DNA of 14,789 nucleotides from NCBI GenBank assembly GCA_030592425.1, contig JAUVJK010000018.1, positions 1 to 14,789 of the forward strand, written 5' to 3'. The DNA is from Candidatus Moraniibacteriota bacterium. GTDB lineage: Bacteria; Patescibacteriota; Minisyncoccia; Moranbacterales; GCA-2747515. Of the stretch, positions 6,131-13,102 are shown piece after piece. Position 1 is the stretch's first letter. Each line of letters starts with the position of its first letter. Made by a program: the position numbers and the translations under genes. The notes beneath the pieces were generated by a model that did not search any database, was not told the origin of the DNA, and worked only from the letters and a program-made list of their open reading frames with translations.

Positions 6131-6673
6131 ATGAACTTATTACACGACATTCCGGCTGGAGAAAATACACCAGAGGAGATCAATGTGATCGTGGAGATCT
6201 CACGATTTTCAAAGAATAAATATGAGATCGACAAAAAAACAGGAATTATTAAGCTTGATCGTGCAATGCGCACATCACAGGATTATCCATTTGATTATGG
6301 CTTTGTGCCACAGACACTCTGGGATGATGATGATGCGTTGGACGTTGTACTTTTGACAACCTACCCTCTTTCTCCTGGGATTCTTGTGGAAGCACGACCA
6401 GTGGGAATCATGACAATGATCGATGATGGTGACAGTGATGACAAGGTAATTGCTGTACCATTGGAAGATCCACGATGGGACGATGTGAAAGACCTCAAAG
6501 ACATCAATCCCCACACACTCAAAGAGATGCGACACTTCTTTGAGACATACAAAAAAATTGATGAAAAAGAAGTGGATATCAAAGGTTTTCGTGGTAAGGG
6601 AGCAGCACAGAAGGCAATTGTGCGCAGTATGAAAGCGTATGTGAAGAGTCAGGAAAAGAGTCAGAAGAAATAA
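6131..6673 (+). CDS. ppa: Inorganic pyrophosphatase, family I (soluble)
   Basis: The enzyme hydrolyses pyrophosphate to two phosphates (EC 3.6.1.1) in the cytoplasm and so drives nucleic acid and protein synthesis. This 180-residue protein has the family's conserved sites: VIVEIS with E22, the KYEIDK stretch with K30 and E32, R44 in LDRAM, YPFDYGFVP (52-60), and the Mg-binding aspartates D66, D68 and D71 in DDDALDV. That motif differs from the common DGDPLDV at the Gly and Pro positions. HFFETYK near the C-terminus is also typical. Length matches the bacterial form (about 175). The gene starts 46 bases after nusA and ends 19 bases before tig, consistent with cotranscription. No clear ribosome-binding site is seen. 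Confidence 0.95.
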   Translation: MNLLHDIPAGENTPEEINVIVEISRFSKNKYEIDKKTGIIKLDRAMRTSQDYPFDYGFVPQTLWDDDDALDVVLLTTYPLSPGILVEARPVGIMTMIDDGDSDDKVIAVPLEDPRWDDVKDLKDINPHTLKEMRHFFETYKKIDEKEVDIKGFRGKGAAQKAIVRSMKAYVKSQEKSQKK

Positions 6674-6692
6674 TTGATTATTATATAGACCT

Positions 6693-7991
6693 ATGAGTTA
6701 TCAGATTGAGAAGAAGGGCGACGCAGAAATGACACTGACCATAAGCGTGCCATGGAGTGACGCAGAAGAAACGTACAATAAAATGACCACGGATGCTGCA
6801 AAGAATGTAAGCGTTAAAGGTTTTCGCGATGGAAAAGTACCAAAGGATGTTGCAGAAAGTAAAGTAGATCATCAAGCGATCCTCACGGAAACAGCGAATG
6901 TCATGATCGGCAAAGAATTTGAAGCGGCGGCAAAAGAAGAAAAGATCGTGCCAATTGTACAGCCACATGTTCATATCAAAAAGTTAGCTGCTGGTAATGA
7001 TATAGAATGTACGATCGAGATCGCGATGAAGCCAGAGATCGAAATGCCAAAGAAATGGCGAGATGCTGTGAAGAAAGCAAATGCAGAACACGCAGAAAAA
7101 GAAGTAAAAATCTCTGATGAAGATATTGAGAAAGAACTGAAGAAACTCGTAGAAAGTCGAGCAGAAAGTATTCCTGTCGATCGTGCAGCGCAAAATGGTG
7201 ATCAAGCAACTGTGGACTTCACGGTTATGCAAGATAATGTTGTGATCGAGAATGGTACAAGCAGAGATCACGCATTACTTTTGGGAAAGGGTGTTTTTAT
7301 ACCTGGTTTTGAAGAGAAAGTCGTTGGCATGAAAGTGGATGAAGAAAAAACTTTTGAACTTGATTTTCCAAAAGACTATCATGCAAAACATCTTGCAGGA
7401 AAGCCAGCAACATTTGTTGTGACATTGAAAAAAGTAGAAGAACGAAAAATACCAAAACTTGACGATGCATTTGCAAAGACACTTGGGCAATTTAATTCTC
7501 TTGAAGAATTGAAGACGAATATCCGTGAGGGTATGACGCAGGAAAAGAAATCGCATGCAAAAGAAGATCTGCGCACAGCACAACTTGATGCTCTTGTGGA
7601 TGATATTGATGTCACAATGCCAGCACCAGTCGTTGCAGCGGAAAAAGAAAAAATGTTCACAGAATTTTCACAGCAACTCAAAATGAATGGGACAGATATG
7701 GACGCATATCTCGGACAAATCGGTAAATCACGAGAAGAACTACTGGAGGAGTGGTCCGTGCAAGCCCAGAAACGTGTGAAGAGTGCTCTGATCCTTGAAA
7801 AACTTGCAGAAGATCTTGCGATCAAAGATGATAGTGAAAAGATCGAGGAAGAAATGAATAAAACATTGCAATACTACAAGAATCAGGGAGAGATGAAGAA
7901 AGATATTGATACAGAACAACTCTATCGTCATGTGAGTGCACAGCTAAAGAATGAAGCTGTCTTTGAACAGTTGGCAAAATTAACGAAATAA
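6693..7991 (+). CDS. tig: Trigger factor, ribosome-associated chaperone
   Basis: Trigger factor binds the ribosome beside the exit tunnel and shields nascent chains. At 432 residues it equals the E. coli length. The N-terminal ribosome-binding domain has the signature GFRDGKVP at 43-50. An FKBP-type prolyl isomerase domain lies at about 150-245 (NGDQATVDFTV, LGKGVFIPGFEEKVVGM). The remainder is the helical, Lys/Glu-rich C-terminal domain that forms the chaperone arms. It starts 19 bases after ppa and ends 7 bases before clpP. tig-clpP adjacency is widespread in bacteria and links folding with degradation. No Shine-Dalgarno site is visible before ATG6693. Confidence 0.95.
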   Translation: MSYQIEKKGDAEMTLTISVPWSDAEETYNKMTTDAAKNVSVKGFRDGKVPKDVAESKVDHQAILTETANVMIGKEFEAAAKEEKIVPIVQPHVHIKKLAAGNDIECTIEIAMKPEIEMPKKWRDAVKKANAEHAEKEVKISDEDIEKELKKLVESRAESIPVDRAAQNGDQATVDFTVMQDNVVIENGTSRDHALLLGKGVFIPGFEEKVVGMKVDEEKTFELDFPKDYHAKHLAGKPATFVVTLKKVEERKIPKLDDAFAKTLGQFNSLEELKTNIREGMTQEKKSHAKEDLRTAQLDALVDDIDVTMPAPVVAAEKEKMFTEFSQQLKMNGTDMDAYLGQIGKSREELLEEWSVQAQKRVKSALILEKLAEDLAIKDDSEKIEEEMNKTLQYYKNQGEMKKDIDTEQLYRHVSAQLKNEAVFEQLAKLTK

Positions 7992-7998
7992 GCGCTTT

Positions 7999-8595
7999 AT
8001 GATTACACCATCAAACAATCATGTTTTGATCCCGACAGTGATCGAGAAAACGCAATTGGGAGAACGTGCGTATGATATTTATTCACGTCTTCTGAAAGAT
8101 CGGATCATTTTCATCGGCACGCCAATTGAAGATATGATGGCGAATGCTGTGATCGCACAACTTCTTTTTCTTGAATCACAAAATATAAAGGAAGATGTAA
8201 AGATCTATATTAATTCACCTGGCGGCGTTGTGTCATCGGCGCTTGCGATCTATGATACGATGCAATATATTCGTCCAGATGTGCAAACGATCTGTGTTGG
8301 GCAAGCTGCGTCAGCTGCATCCCTACTCCTAGCGGCTGGGGCGAAGGGAAAGCGGATGATCTTGCCAAATGGTGAGGTGATGATCCATCAAGTTCTTGGT
8401 GGTACACACGGGCAGGCAAGTGATATCGATATTCACGCACAACATATTCTCAATATCAAATCGCGACTCAATAAGATGCTCGCAAAACATACAGGACAGA
8501 AACTTGCAAAGATCGAGAAGGATACGGATCGCGATCGCTTTCTTACTGCCGAAGAAGCAGAAAAATATGGAATTGTTGATAAAGTGATAAAATAA
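7999..8595 (+). CDS. clpP: ATP-dependent Clp protease proteolytic subunit ClpP
   Basis: ClpP forms the serine protease barrel that degrades substrates unfolded by ClpX, ClpA or ClpC (EC 3.4.21.92). The 198-residue protein carries INSPGG (71-76), the nucleophile S105 in GQAASAAS, H130 in EVMIHQ, and the acidic third residue in the DTDRDRF stretch (175-181; D179 by spacing). In the usual GQAASMGA motif, Met-Gly is replaced here by Ala-Ala. It begins 7 bases after tig and is followed by a strong terminator. The unfoldase gene clpX, which often follows clpP, is absent here, so the partner ATPase must be encoded elsewhere. There is little or no propeptide. Confidence 0.96.
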   Translation: MITPSNNHVLIPTVIEKTQLGERAYDIYSRLLKDRIIFIGTPIEDMMANAVIAQLLFLESQNIKEDVKIYINSPGGVVSSALAIYDTMQYIRPDVQTICVGQAASAASLLLAAGAKGKRMILPNGEVMIHQVLGGTHGQASDIDIHAQHILNIKSRLNKMLAKHTGQKLAKIEKDTDRDRFLTAEEAEKYGIVDKVIK

Positions 8596-8634
8596 CAATT
8601 GTAGACGTTGATATTGGTATAAATGTTGAAAATG

Positions 8635-8660
8635 AAAAAACCACCTCTTGGTGGTTTTTT
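8635..8660. terminator. Bidirectional Rho-independent terminator between clpP and gpmI
   Basis: CCACC/GGTGG (8641-8645 with 8650-8654) with a TCTT loop is flanked by A6 on the left and T6 on the right. The structure works on both strands, ending the nusA-clpP operon on + and gpmI on -. Confidence 0.9.
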
Positions 8661-8708
8661 GTGTTGTCGATCAAAGTGTACAGAATGACTTTGGCGGTTA
8701 TAATATCT

Positions 8709-10274
8709 CTAATGCATTGAAGAGAGGAGACTCTCACCGTGCATTTCTTCTGGTTTTGGGATGGTCATGATCTCAAGGATCGTTGGGGCAATATCGCTGA
8801 GAAGTCCGTGTACTTTTGTTTTCCCTTTCTGTATCTCTGTGGGTGTTTTTTCACGGTGATTATTTGGTGTGATATACCAAAGAGGCACTGGGCTTGCATT
8901 GTGTTTTGTATCAACTTCACCTGTTTGTGGATTTTTCAACACTTCGACATTGCCATGATCAGCTGTGATCAAGAGACAACCGCCAGCTTTGAGGACGGTC
9001 GGGATAACGACAGCGAGATTTTGATCGATCGTGATACATGCGATTCGTGAGGCATCTTCATTGCCCGTATGTGCAACCATGTCTGCATTGGCATAATTGA
9101 CTAGGATAAAATCATAGAGATTGGATCGTACCGCTTCAACGAGTTTTTGTGTGATGCCAGCAGCATTCATCTCTGGAGCTTGATCAAATCTATCGACAGC
9201 TGGTGATGGTACGAGCGCACGTTCTTCATTTAGCCATGGGTCTTCTGCGCCACCATTGAAGAAATATGTTACGTGGGCATATTTTTCAGTTTCTGCAAGA
9301 CGGAATTGTCGTTTGCCATTGATACTAAGCTCTTCACCGAGTGTATGATGGACATCTTCTGGCGGGAATGCAATGTCAACAGGAAGATCTTTCTCATATT
9401 CTGTCATTGCAACGTATTCAATATCAAGGTCTTCACCGCGATCAAATTTTTCAAAGCCAGGAAGAACAAATGCCTTCGTGATCTGTCGTGCACGATCGCT
9501 ACGATAGTTATAGAAGATCAATGCATCACCATTCTTGATAGTCGCTAGTGGTTTACCATCTTCGGTAATCACTGCTGGTTCGATAAACTCATCTGTGACA
9601 TTCTTTTTATAAGAATCTTTAAGGAATGAAATTGGGTCGGTGATCTGTTCACCAGTTCCTTTGACAAGGAGATCATAGCCTTTTTGCACACGCTCCCAAT
9701 TATTGTTGCGATCCATAGTCCAGTTACGTCCAATGATCGATGCAATTTTTCCGACACCTATCTCTTTGATCTTATCTTGGAGTTTCTCGATAGAACGCAC
9801 GCCTGATGTTGGTGATGAGTCACGGCCATCAGTAATGACATGAATGTAGACCTTACTAACATTGTTGCGTACAGCGAGGTCAAGGAGCGCATAGAGGTGC
9901 TCGCGGTGCGCATGTACTGCGCCAGAGCTCAGAAGACCCATGATGTGAAGTGCGCCACCAGATTCTTGTATACGATTGATCGCCTTTTTGAACATCTTAT
10001 TTTCAAAAAAACTTTCATCTTGAATGGCTAGTGTGATGCGGGGGAGATCTTGATAGATGATACGGCCAGCACCCATTGTCATGTGACCAACTTCGCTATT
10101 GCCAGTTTCGCCCCATGGCAATCCGACAGAGATACCAGATGCTTGTAAAGCGATCATTGGATAATAATGATCAAGTTTTGTAATTGTAGGAAGTTTTGTA
10201 GTATTGAGGATATTTGATTTTGCATCACTTAATCCCCATCCATCGAGAACGATGAGAACAACTGGTCGTAGCAT
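8709..10274 (-). CDS. gpmI: 2,3-bisphosphoglycerate-independent phosphoglycerate mutase
   Basis: The enzyme interconverts 3- and 2-phosphoglycerate in glycolysis (EC 5.4.2.12), using two divalent metals and a phosphoserine. From ATG10274 it has 521 residues, close to the usual 510-515, and begins MLRPVVLIVLDGWG as the family does. An upstream ATG at 10307 adds 11 residues that the family lacks. Seen are metal ligand D11, the catalytic S60 in GETGNSEVGH, ITDGRDSSP, GRNWTMDR, YNYRSDRARQ, NYANADMVAHTGN and ITADHGNVE. It is a single-gene unit with a strong promoter at 10326-10354 and a shared terminator downstream. No ribosome-binding site is evident at either start. Confidence 0.96.
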   Translation of the reverse strand: MLRPVVLIVLDGWGLSDAKSNILNTTKLPTITKLDHYYPMIALQASGISVGLPWGETGNSEVGHMTMGAGRIIYQDLPRITLAIQDESFFENKMFKKAINRIQESGGALHIMGLLSSGAVHAHREHLYALLDLAVRNNVSKVYIHVITDGRDSSPTSGVRSIEKLQDKIKEIGVGKIASIIGRNWTMDRNNNWERVQKGYDLLVKGTGEQITDPISFLKDSYKKNVTDEFIEPAVITEDGKPLATIKNGDALIFYNYRSDRARQITKAFVLPGFEKFDRGEDLDIEYVAMTEYEKDLPVDIAFPPEDVHHTLGEELSINGKRQFRLAETEKYAHVTYFFNGGAEDPWLNEERALVPSPAVDRFDQAPEMNAAGITQKLVEAVRSNLYDFILVNYANADMVAHTGNEDASRIACITIDQNLAVVIPTVLKAGGCLLITADHGNVEVLKNPQTGEVDTKHNASPVPLWYITPNNHREKTPTEIQKGKTKVHGLLSDIAPTILEIMTIPKPEEMHGESLLSSMH

Positions 10275-10286
10275 AGTAGGATAAAA

Positions 10287-10304
10287 CGGTACATGTGTGT
10301 ACCG
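10287..10304 (-). promoter_or_regulatory. Perfect inverted repeat in the gpmI leader
   Basis: CGGTACA-TGTG-TGTACCG is a 7-bp perfect inverted repeat between the predicted gpmI start site (near 10319) and ATG10274. It could be an operator for a repressor or an RNA hairpin affecting translation. It directly follows the alternative ATG at 10307. Confidence 0.55.
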
Positions 10305-10325
10305 CATTTAGTATTTATACAATTT

Positions 10326-10354
10326 ATTGTACCACCCGAACAGCGCTTTGACAA
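10326..10354 (-). promoter_or_regulatory. Sigma70-type promoter of gpmI
   Basis: On the minus strand, TTGTCA (10349-10354) and TACAAT (10326-10331) are separated by 17 bases. Each differs from consensus by one base. Transcription would start near 10319, giving a leader of about 45 nt to ATG10274 or 12 nt to ATG10307. Confidence 0.8.
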
Positions 10355-10465
10355 AAGCTTTCTCGCATAGTAGGATTAATGCGTGAATAATTTATTGAGA
10401 TAAAACGTTTTTAGACCGATCAATCGCTCTGCTTAAATGTAGTATGAATGAACAGTTATCGAAGA

Positions 10466-10495
10466 TTGACAGAAATAAGCCATTTTTTCTATGCA
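10466..10495 (+). promoter_or_regulatory. Possible promoter of rny
   Basis: A perfect TTGACA at 10466-10471 is followed after 18 bases by TATGCA (10490-10495), a weak -10 match. It implies a leader of about 115 nt before rny. The rest of the 10308-10616 spacer holds the gpmI promoter and a leader hairpin; I see no other gene there. Confidence 0.35.
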
Positions 10496-10532
10496 AAGTA
10501 CTATTTATCATTCTTTTTCTTTCAGAGAACAA

Positions 10533-10567
10533 CAGAAACATCGCCAATAAAGAGCGATTGTTTTCTG
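10533..10567 (+). promoter_or_regulatory. Stable hairpin in the rny leader
   Basis: The arms 10533-10544 and 10554-10567 pair over about 12 bp with two single-base bulges around a 9-base loop. There is no T-run directly after the stem, so it is not a standard terminator. The right arm contains AGAGCGATTG (10551-10560), which is also perfectly complementary to 10421-10430. RNase mRNAs are often autoregulated through 5' structures, so a control role is possible. Confidence 0.5.
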
Positions 10568-10616
10568 TATGGTATTGATAACATCACGCGATTCGGGGTA
10601 GGAACGTACAAATAAT

Positions 10617-12143
10617 ATGGAAATATCAACTCTTATTGTTGGCATCATCGCAATTGTTGTGGGTGTCGGTTTTGGCTATTATATACGTCAAACAATTGCA
10701 AAAAATCAGGTAAAAACAGCCGAAGGAAAAACAAATAAAATGATCGATGAGGCGAAAGTCAAGTCGCAAGAAATGACGCTTGAAGCAAAGAAAAAATCGG
10801 TTGATATTCTTGAAAAAGCAAAAGAGGAAGAGCGAAGTCGTGAAAAAAAAGTCGAAGAAGGAGAAAATAGATTAGCACATCGTGAAGAGATCGTTGATAA
10901 ACGTATGGAAGAGATCGATCGTGGACGTGGTGCACTTGAGAAAAAAGCAAAAGAGATCCAAGGCGCACGAAAAGAGGTTGAGGATCTACGCACAGAAGAA
11001 ATGGTGCGTATAGAAAAGATCTCAAATCTTACACAGGATCAAGCAAAAAAAGCACTTTTGCAACTTGTAGAGGAAGAATCAAAAGATGATCTCGCGAAAC
11101 AACATGAGAAACTTCTCAAGAGAAATAGTGAAGATCTTGAAAAAGAGGCACGAAATATCATGACACAAGTTATTCAAAAATATTCTCGCTCACATGCAGC
11201 AGAGGTGACGACATCAACACTCGCTATTCCATCTGATGAGGTAAAGGGAAAGATCATTGGAAAAGAAGGGCGTAACATTCGTGCACTTGAGCGTTATACG
11301 GGTGTAGTGATCGTTGTTGATGACACGCCTGATTCTGTGATCCTTTCAAGCTTTGATCCTATTCGTCGTGAAGTAGCGAAGATCACACTTGAAAAGTTGA
11401 TCGATGATGGTCGTATTCATCCAACGCGTATCGAAGAGTCTGTAAAAGAAGCTGAAAAAGAGATCGATGGTCGTGTTCGTGAGGCAGGTGAAGCAGCTGC
11501 TTATGAAGTTGGTATCGCAGGCCTCAATCCAAAGCTCCTTTATATACTGGGGCGATTACGTTATCGTACGAGTTTTAAACAGAATGTTCTTCTTCATTCA
11601 TTAGAAGTCTCCTATCTCGCGAGTACGCTTGCGGCTGAACTTGGATGTGATGTGAAGGCGGCGCGTCTTGGTGGACTACTGCACGACATTGGAAAGGCGG
11701 TTGATCATGAAGTACAGGGAACACATGTAGAGATCGGGATCAAGATCATGCAAAAATTTGGCATCGATGAAAAAGCGATCTTGGCAATGCGTTCACATCA
11801 TGATGAATATCCATATGCTTCTCCCGAAGCGTATCTTGTTTCTGCGGCAGATGCGATCAGCGCGTCACGACCAGGCGCACGACGTGACACTGTTGAGAAT
11901 TACATTAAACGCCTCGAAGAACTAGAAACATTGACAGGCTCATTTGATGGCGTGGAGAAATGTTATGCGATTCAGGCAGGTCGAGAAATTCGCGTGATCG
12001 TAAAGAGTGAAGAAATTGATGATAACACAGCATTTAAACTTGCACGCTCAATTGCCGATAAAATTGAGGAAGAATTGAAATATCCAGGAGAGATCAAAGT
12101 GAATGTATTGCGTGAAACACGCGCAATCGAATATGCACGGTAG
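10617..12143 (+). CDS. rny: Ribonuclease Y
   Basis: RNase Y is a membrane-anchored endoribonuclease that starts bulk mRNA decay in bacteria lacking RNase E. This 508-residue protein (B. subtilis form 520) has one N-terminal membrane helix (about 4-23). A long Lys/Glu-rich coiled coil runs to about 190. A KH domain contains IIGKEGRNIRALE from residue 213. An HD domain has the metal-binding pair H356-D357 in LLHDIGKAVDHE, followed by RSHHDEYP. Order and length match the family. It is monocistronic: a strong terminator lies 26 bases downstream and gpmI diverges upstream. A weak AGGA lies 13 bases before ATG10617. Confidence 0.97.
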   Translation: MEISTLIVGIIAIVVGVGFGYYIRQTIAKNQVKTAEGKTNKMIDEAKVKSQEMTLEAKKKSVDILEKAKEEERSREKKVEEGENRLAHREEIVDKRMEEIDRGRGALEKKAKEIQGARKEVEDLRTEEMVRIEKISNLTQDQAKKALLQLVEEESKDDLAKQHEKLLKRNSEDLEKEARNIMTQVIQKYSRSHAAEVTTSTLAIPSDEVKGKIIGKEGRNIRALERYTGVVIVVDDTPDSVILSSFDPIRREVAKITLEKLIDDGRIHPTRIEESVKEAEKEIDGRVREAGEAAAYEVGIAGLNPKLLYILGRLRYRTSFKQNVLLHSLEVSYLASTLAAELGCDVKAARLGGLLHDIGKAVDHEVQGTHVEIGIKIMQKFGIDEKAILAMRSHHDEYPYASPEAYLVSAADAISASRPGARRDTVENYIKRLEELETLTGSFDGVEKCYAIQAGREIRVIVKSEEIDDNTAFKLARSIADKIEEELKYPGEIKVNVLRETRAIEYAR

Positions 12144-12169
12144 GTCAATAACCCTTTGCTAGAGCGATA

Positions 12170-12203
12170 AAAAAAGACTATCATTTCTGATGATAGTCTT
12201 TTT
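12170..12203 (+). terminator. Rho-independent terminator of rny
   Basis: GACTATCA/TGATAGTC (12176-12183 with 12191-12198) forms an 8-bp stem with a 7-base loop, flanked by an A-run before and five T residues after. Confidence 0.9.
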
Positions 12204-12239
12204 GTAATAGAAAAATAAGGATATCTTTCACTGTGTAAA

Positions 12240-12268
12240 GCACCATAAGACATAGTTCGTCTTTGTGC
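12240..12268 (+). other. Unassigned hairpin between rny and the HU gene
   Basis: GCAC...AAGAC (12240-12251) can pair with GTCTT...GTGC (12259-12268) around a 7-base loop, with a small internal loop. It lies after the rny terminator and before the predicted HU promoter, so it is probably not in either mRNA. It could be part of a small RNA or be chance. Confidence 0.25.
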
Positions 12269-12288
12269 GCAAGTAAATTGAGGTGGGG

Positions 12289-12297
12289 TGTGGATAA
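12289..12297 (-). promoter_or_regulatory. Perfect DnaA-box match upstream of the HU gene
   Basis: TGTGGATAA on the plus strand is the exact complement of the consensus DnaA box TTATCCACA. It lies 6 bases before the predicted -35 of the HU promoter. It is a single box, so this is not an origin. DnaA control of HU transcription would be plausible. Confidence 0.45.
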
Positions 12298-12303
12298 CTG
12301 CAT

Positions 12304-12333
12304 TTGCCTCATTTGAGGGATTGTTAGTACAAT
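12304..12333 (+). promoter_or_regulatory. Putative promoter of the HU gene
   Basis: TTGCCT (12304-12309) and TACAAT (12328-12333) are separated by 18 bases. A short inverted repeat CCTCA-TT-TGAGG (12307-12318) overlaps the -35 and might be an operator. Transcription would start near 12340. Confidence 0.5.
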
Positions 12334-12361
12334 AGGAGTGTAAGCGTAAATATATAAATAG

Positions 12362-12369
12362 AAAGGTGG
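12362..12369 (+). promoter_or_regulatory. Strong ribosome-binding site that fixes the HU start
   Basis: AAAGGTGG ends 11 bases before ATG12381. The in-frame GTG at 12366 lies inside this site, so ATG12381 is the real start. It is one of the few good Shine-Dalgarno sequences among the housekeeping genes here. Confidence 0.7.
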
Positions 12370-12380
12370 GTGAATACACT

Positions 12381-12659
12381 ATGAAAGTAAATAAAAGTGA
12401 GCTCGTAGGATCTCTCGCGACAAAGGCTGATATGCCAAAGGCAAGTGCTGAACGATTTCTCGACGCACTCGTTGAGGAGATCACAAGTCAATTGCAAAAT
12501 GGTAATGATGTTGCTTTGACAGGATTTGGAACATTTAAAACATCTGATCGTAAGGCACGTGAAGGCGTAAATCCAAAGACTGGTGAAAAGATCCAGATCC
12601 CAGCAATGACTGTACCAAAGTTTAGCGCTGGAAAAGCATTGAAAGAAGCAGTACGATAA
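12381..12659 (+). CDS. hup: HU-family DNA-binding protein
   Basis: HU is a small dimeric nucleoid protein that bends and compacts DNA with little sequence preference. The 92-residue length is typical. The N-terminal helices (MKVNKSELVGSLA...) form the dimer core. GFGTF is at 48-52. The beta arm follows, with RKAREGVNPKTGE (57-69), where P64 is the DNA-intercalating proline, and the end matches the family (VPKFSAGKALKEAV). It is a single gene with its own promoter, ribosome-binding site and terminator. Its upstream region has a DnaA-box match, which could couple its expression to replication control. HU and IHF are not always separable by sequence; the arm and the lack of a second subunit gene here favour HU. 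Confidence 0.95.
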   Translation: MKVNKSELVGSLATKADMPKASAERFLDALVEEITSQLQNGNDVALTGFGTFKTSDRKAREGVNPKTGEKIQIPAMTVPKFSAGKALKEAVR

Positions 12660-12695
12660 TCACGTACATATTCTTAATACAAAAGATAGGAACAC

Positions 12696-12721
12696 AACCC
12701 CGTTTATACGGGGTTTTGTTT
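12696..12721 (+). terminator. Rho-independent terminator of the HU gene
   Basis: AACCCCG/CGGGGTT (12696-12702 with 12709-12715), with a 6-base loop, is followed by a T-rich tail. The next 130 bases up to the tRNA promoter hold no feature I can support. Confidence 0.9.
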
Positions 12722-12854
12722 ACCTACTTGCAATGATGTTGTATTTGGGCAGGTTTGCCTCAACGCATATGTTCACTCGCCTACAGCATTGGTACGTATG
12801 TACTGTGAGTGGAAATCTGGAATATTTTTAACATTTGGAACACTTCCTCAATTA

Positions 12855-12883
12855 TTGCGTTTTTCTGTAGAAGCCTGTATGAT
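12855..12883 (+). promoter_or_regulatory. Promoter of the tRNA-Pro gene
   Basis: TTGCGT (12855-12860) and TATGAT (12878-12883) are separated by 17 bases. The start site near 12890 is about 5 bases before the mature tRNA 5' end, as is common for single tRNA genes. Confidence 0.55.
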
Positions 12884-12894
12884 GATGTGTACAA

Positions 12895-12965
12895 CGGAGC
12901 GTGGTGTAATGGTAGCACGAGTGCTTTGGGAGCATTTAGTTCGAGTTCGAGTCTCGGCGCTCCGA
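12895..12965 (+). tRNA. tRNA-Pro (anticodon TGG)
   Basis: A full cloverleaf can be drawn over 71 bases. It has a perfect 7-bp acceptor stem (12895-12901 with 12958-12964), a D arm, a 5-bp anticodon stem and the loop TTTGGGA with anticodon TGG. A 4-base variable region and a T arm with the TTCGAGT loop follow. The C1-G72 pair, discriminator A and G37 are those expected for bacterial tRNA-Pro. The 3' CCA is not encoded and must be added by tRNA nucleotidyltransferase. Confidence 0.93.
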
Positions 12966-12989
12966 CAGTATAAAGAGAATTAGGAATAC

Positions 12990-13038
12990 AAAAGATCACA
13001 TAGATCACTACATTGAGAGTAGATCATGTGATCTTTTT
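12990..13038 (+). terminator. Rho-independent terminator of the tRNA gene
   Basis: AAAAGATCACAT (12990-13001) pairs with ATGTGATCTTTT (13026-13037). Further inner pairing (GAT and CTAC/GTAG) occurs with small bulges, and a T-run ends at 13038. The structure contains four GATC sites. Confidence 0.85.
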
Positions 13039-13102
13039 GTTTACAGGTGGAGGTGTAATATGTAACAATAAAGGTAATACTAAATATTTTAGTGGTGAAT
13101 AT

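Noticed and set aside
7275..7583. Long open frames opposite tig, rny and other genes
   Set aside because: These antisense frames have low-complexity translations, lack ribosome-binding sites and mirror strongly coding genes on the other strand.
12289..12297. Replication origin near the HU gene
   Set aside because: Only one DnaA box was found and there is no dnaA/dnaN context or AT-rich unwinding region with clustered boxes.
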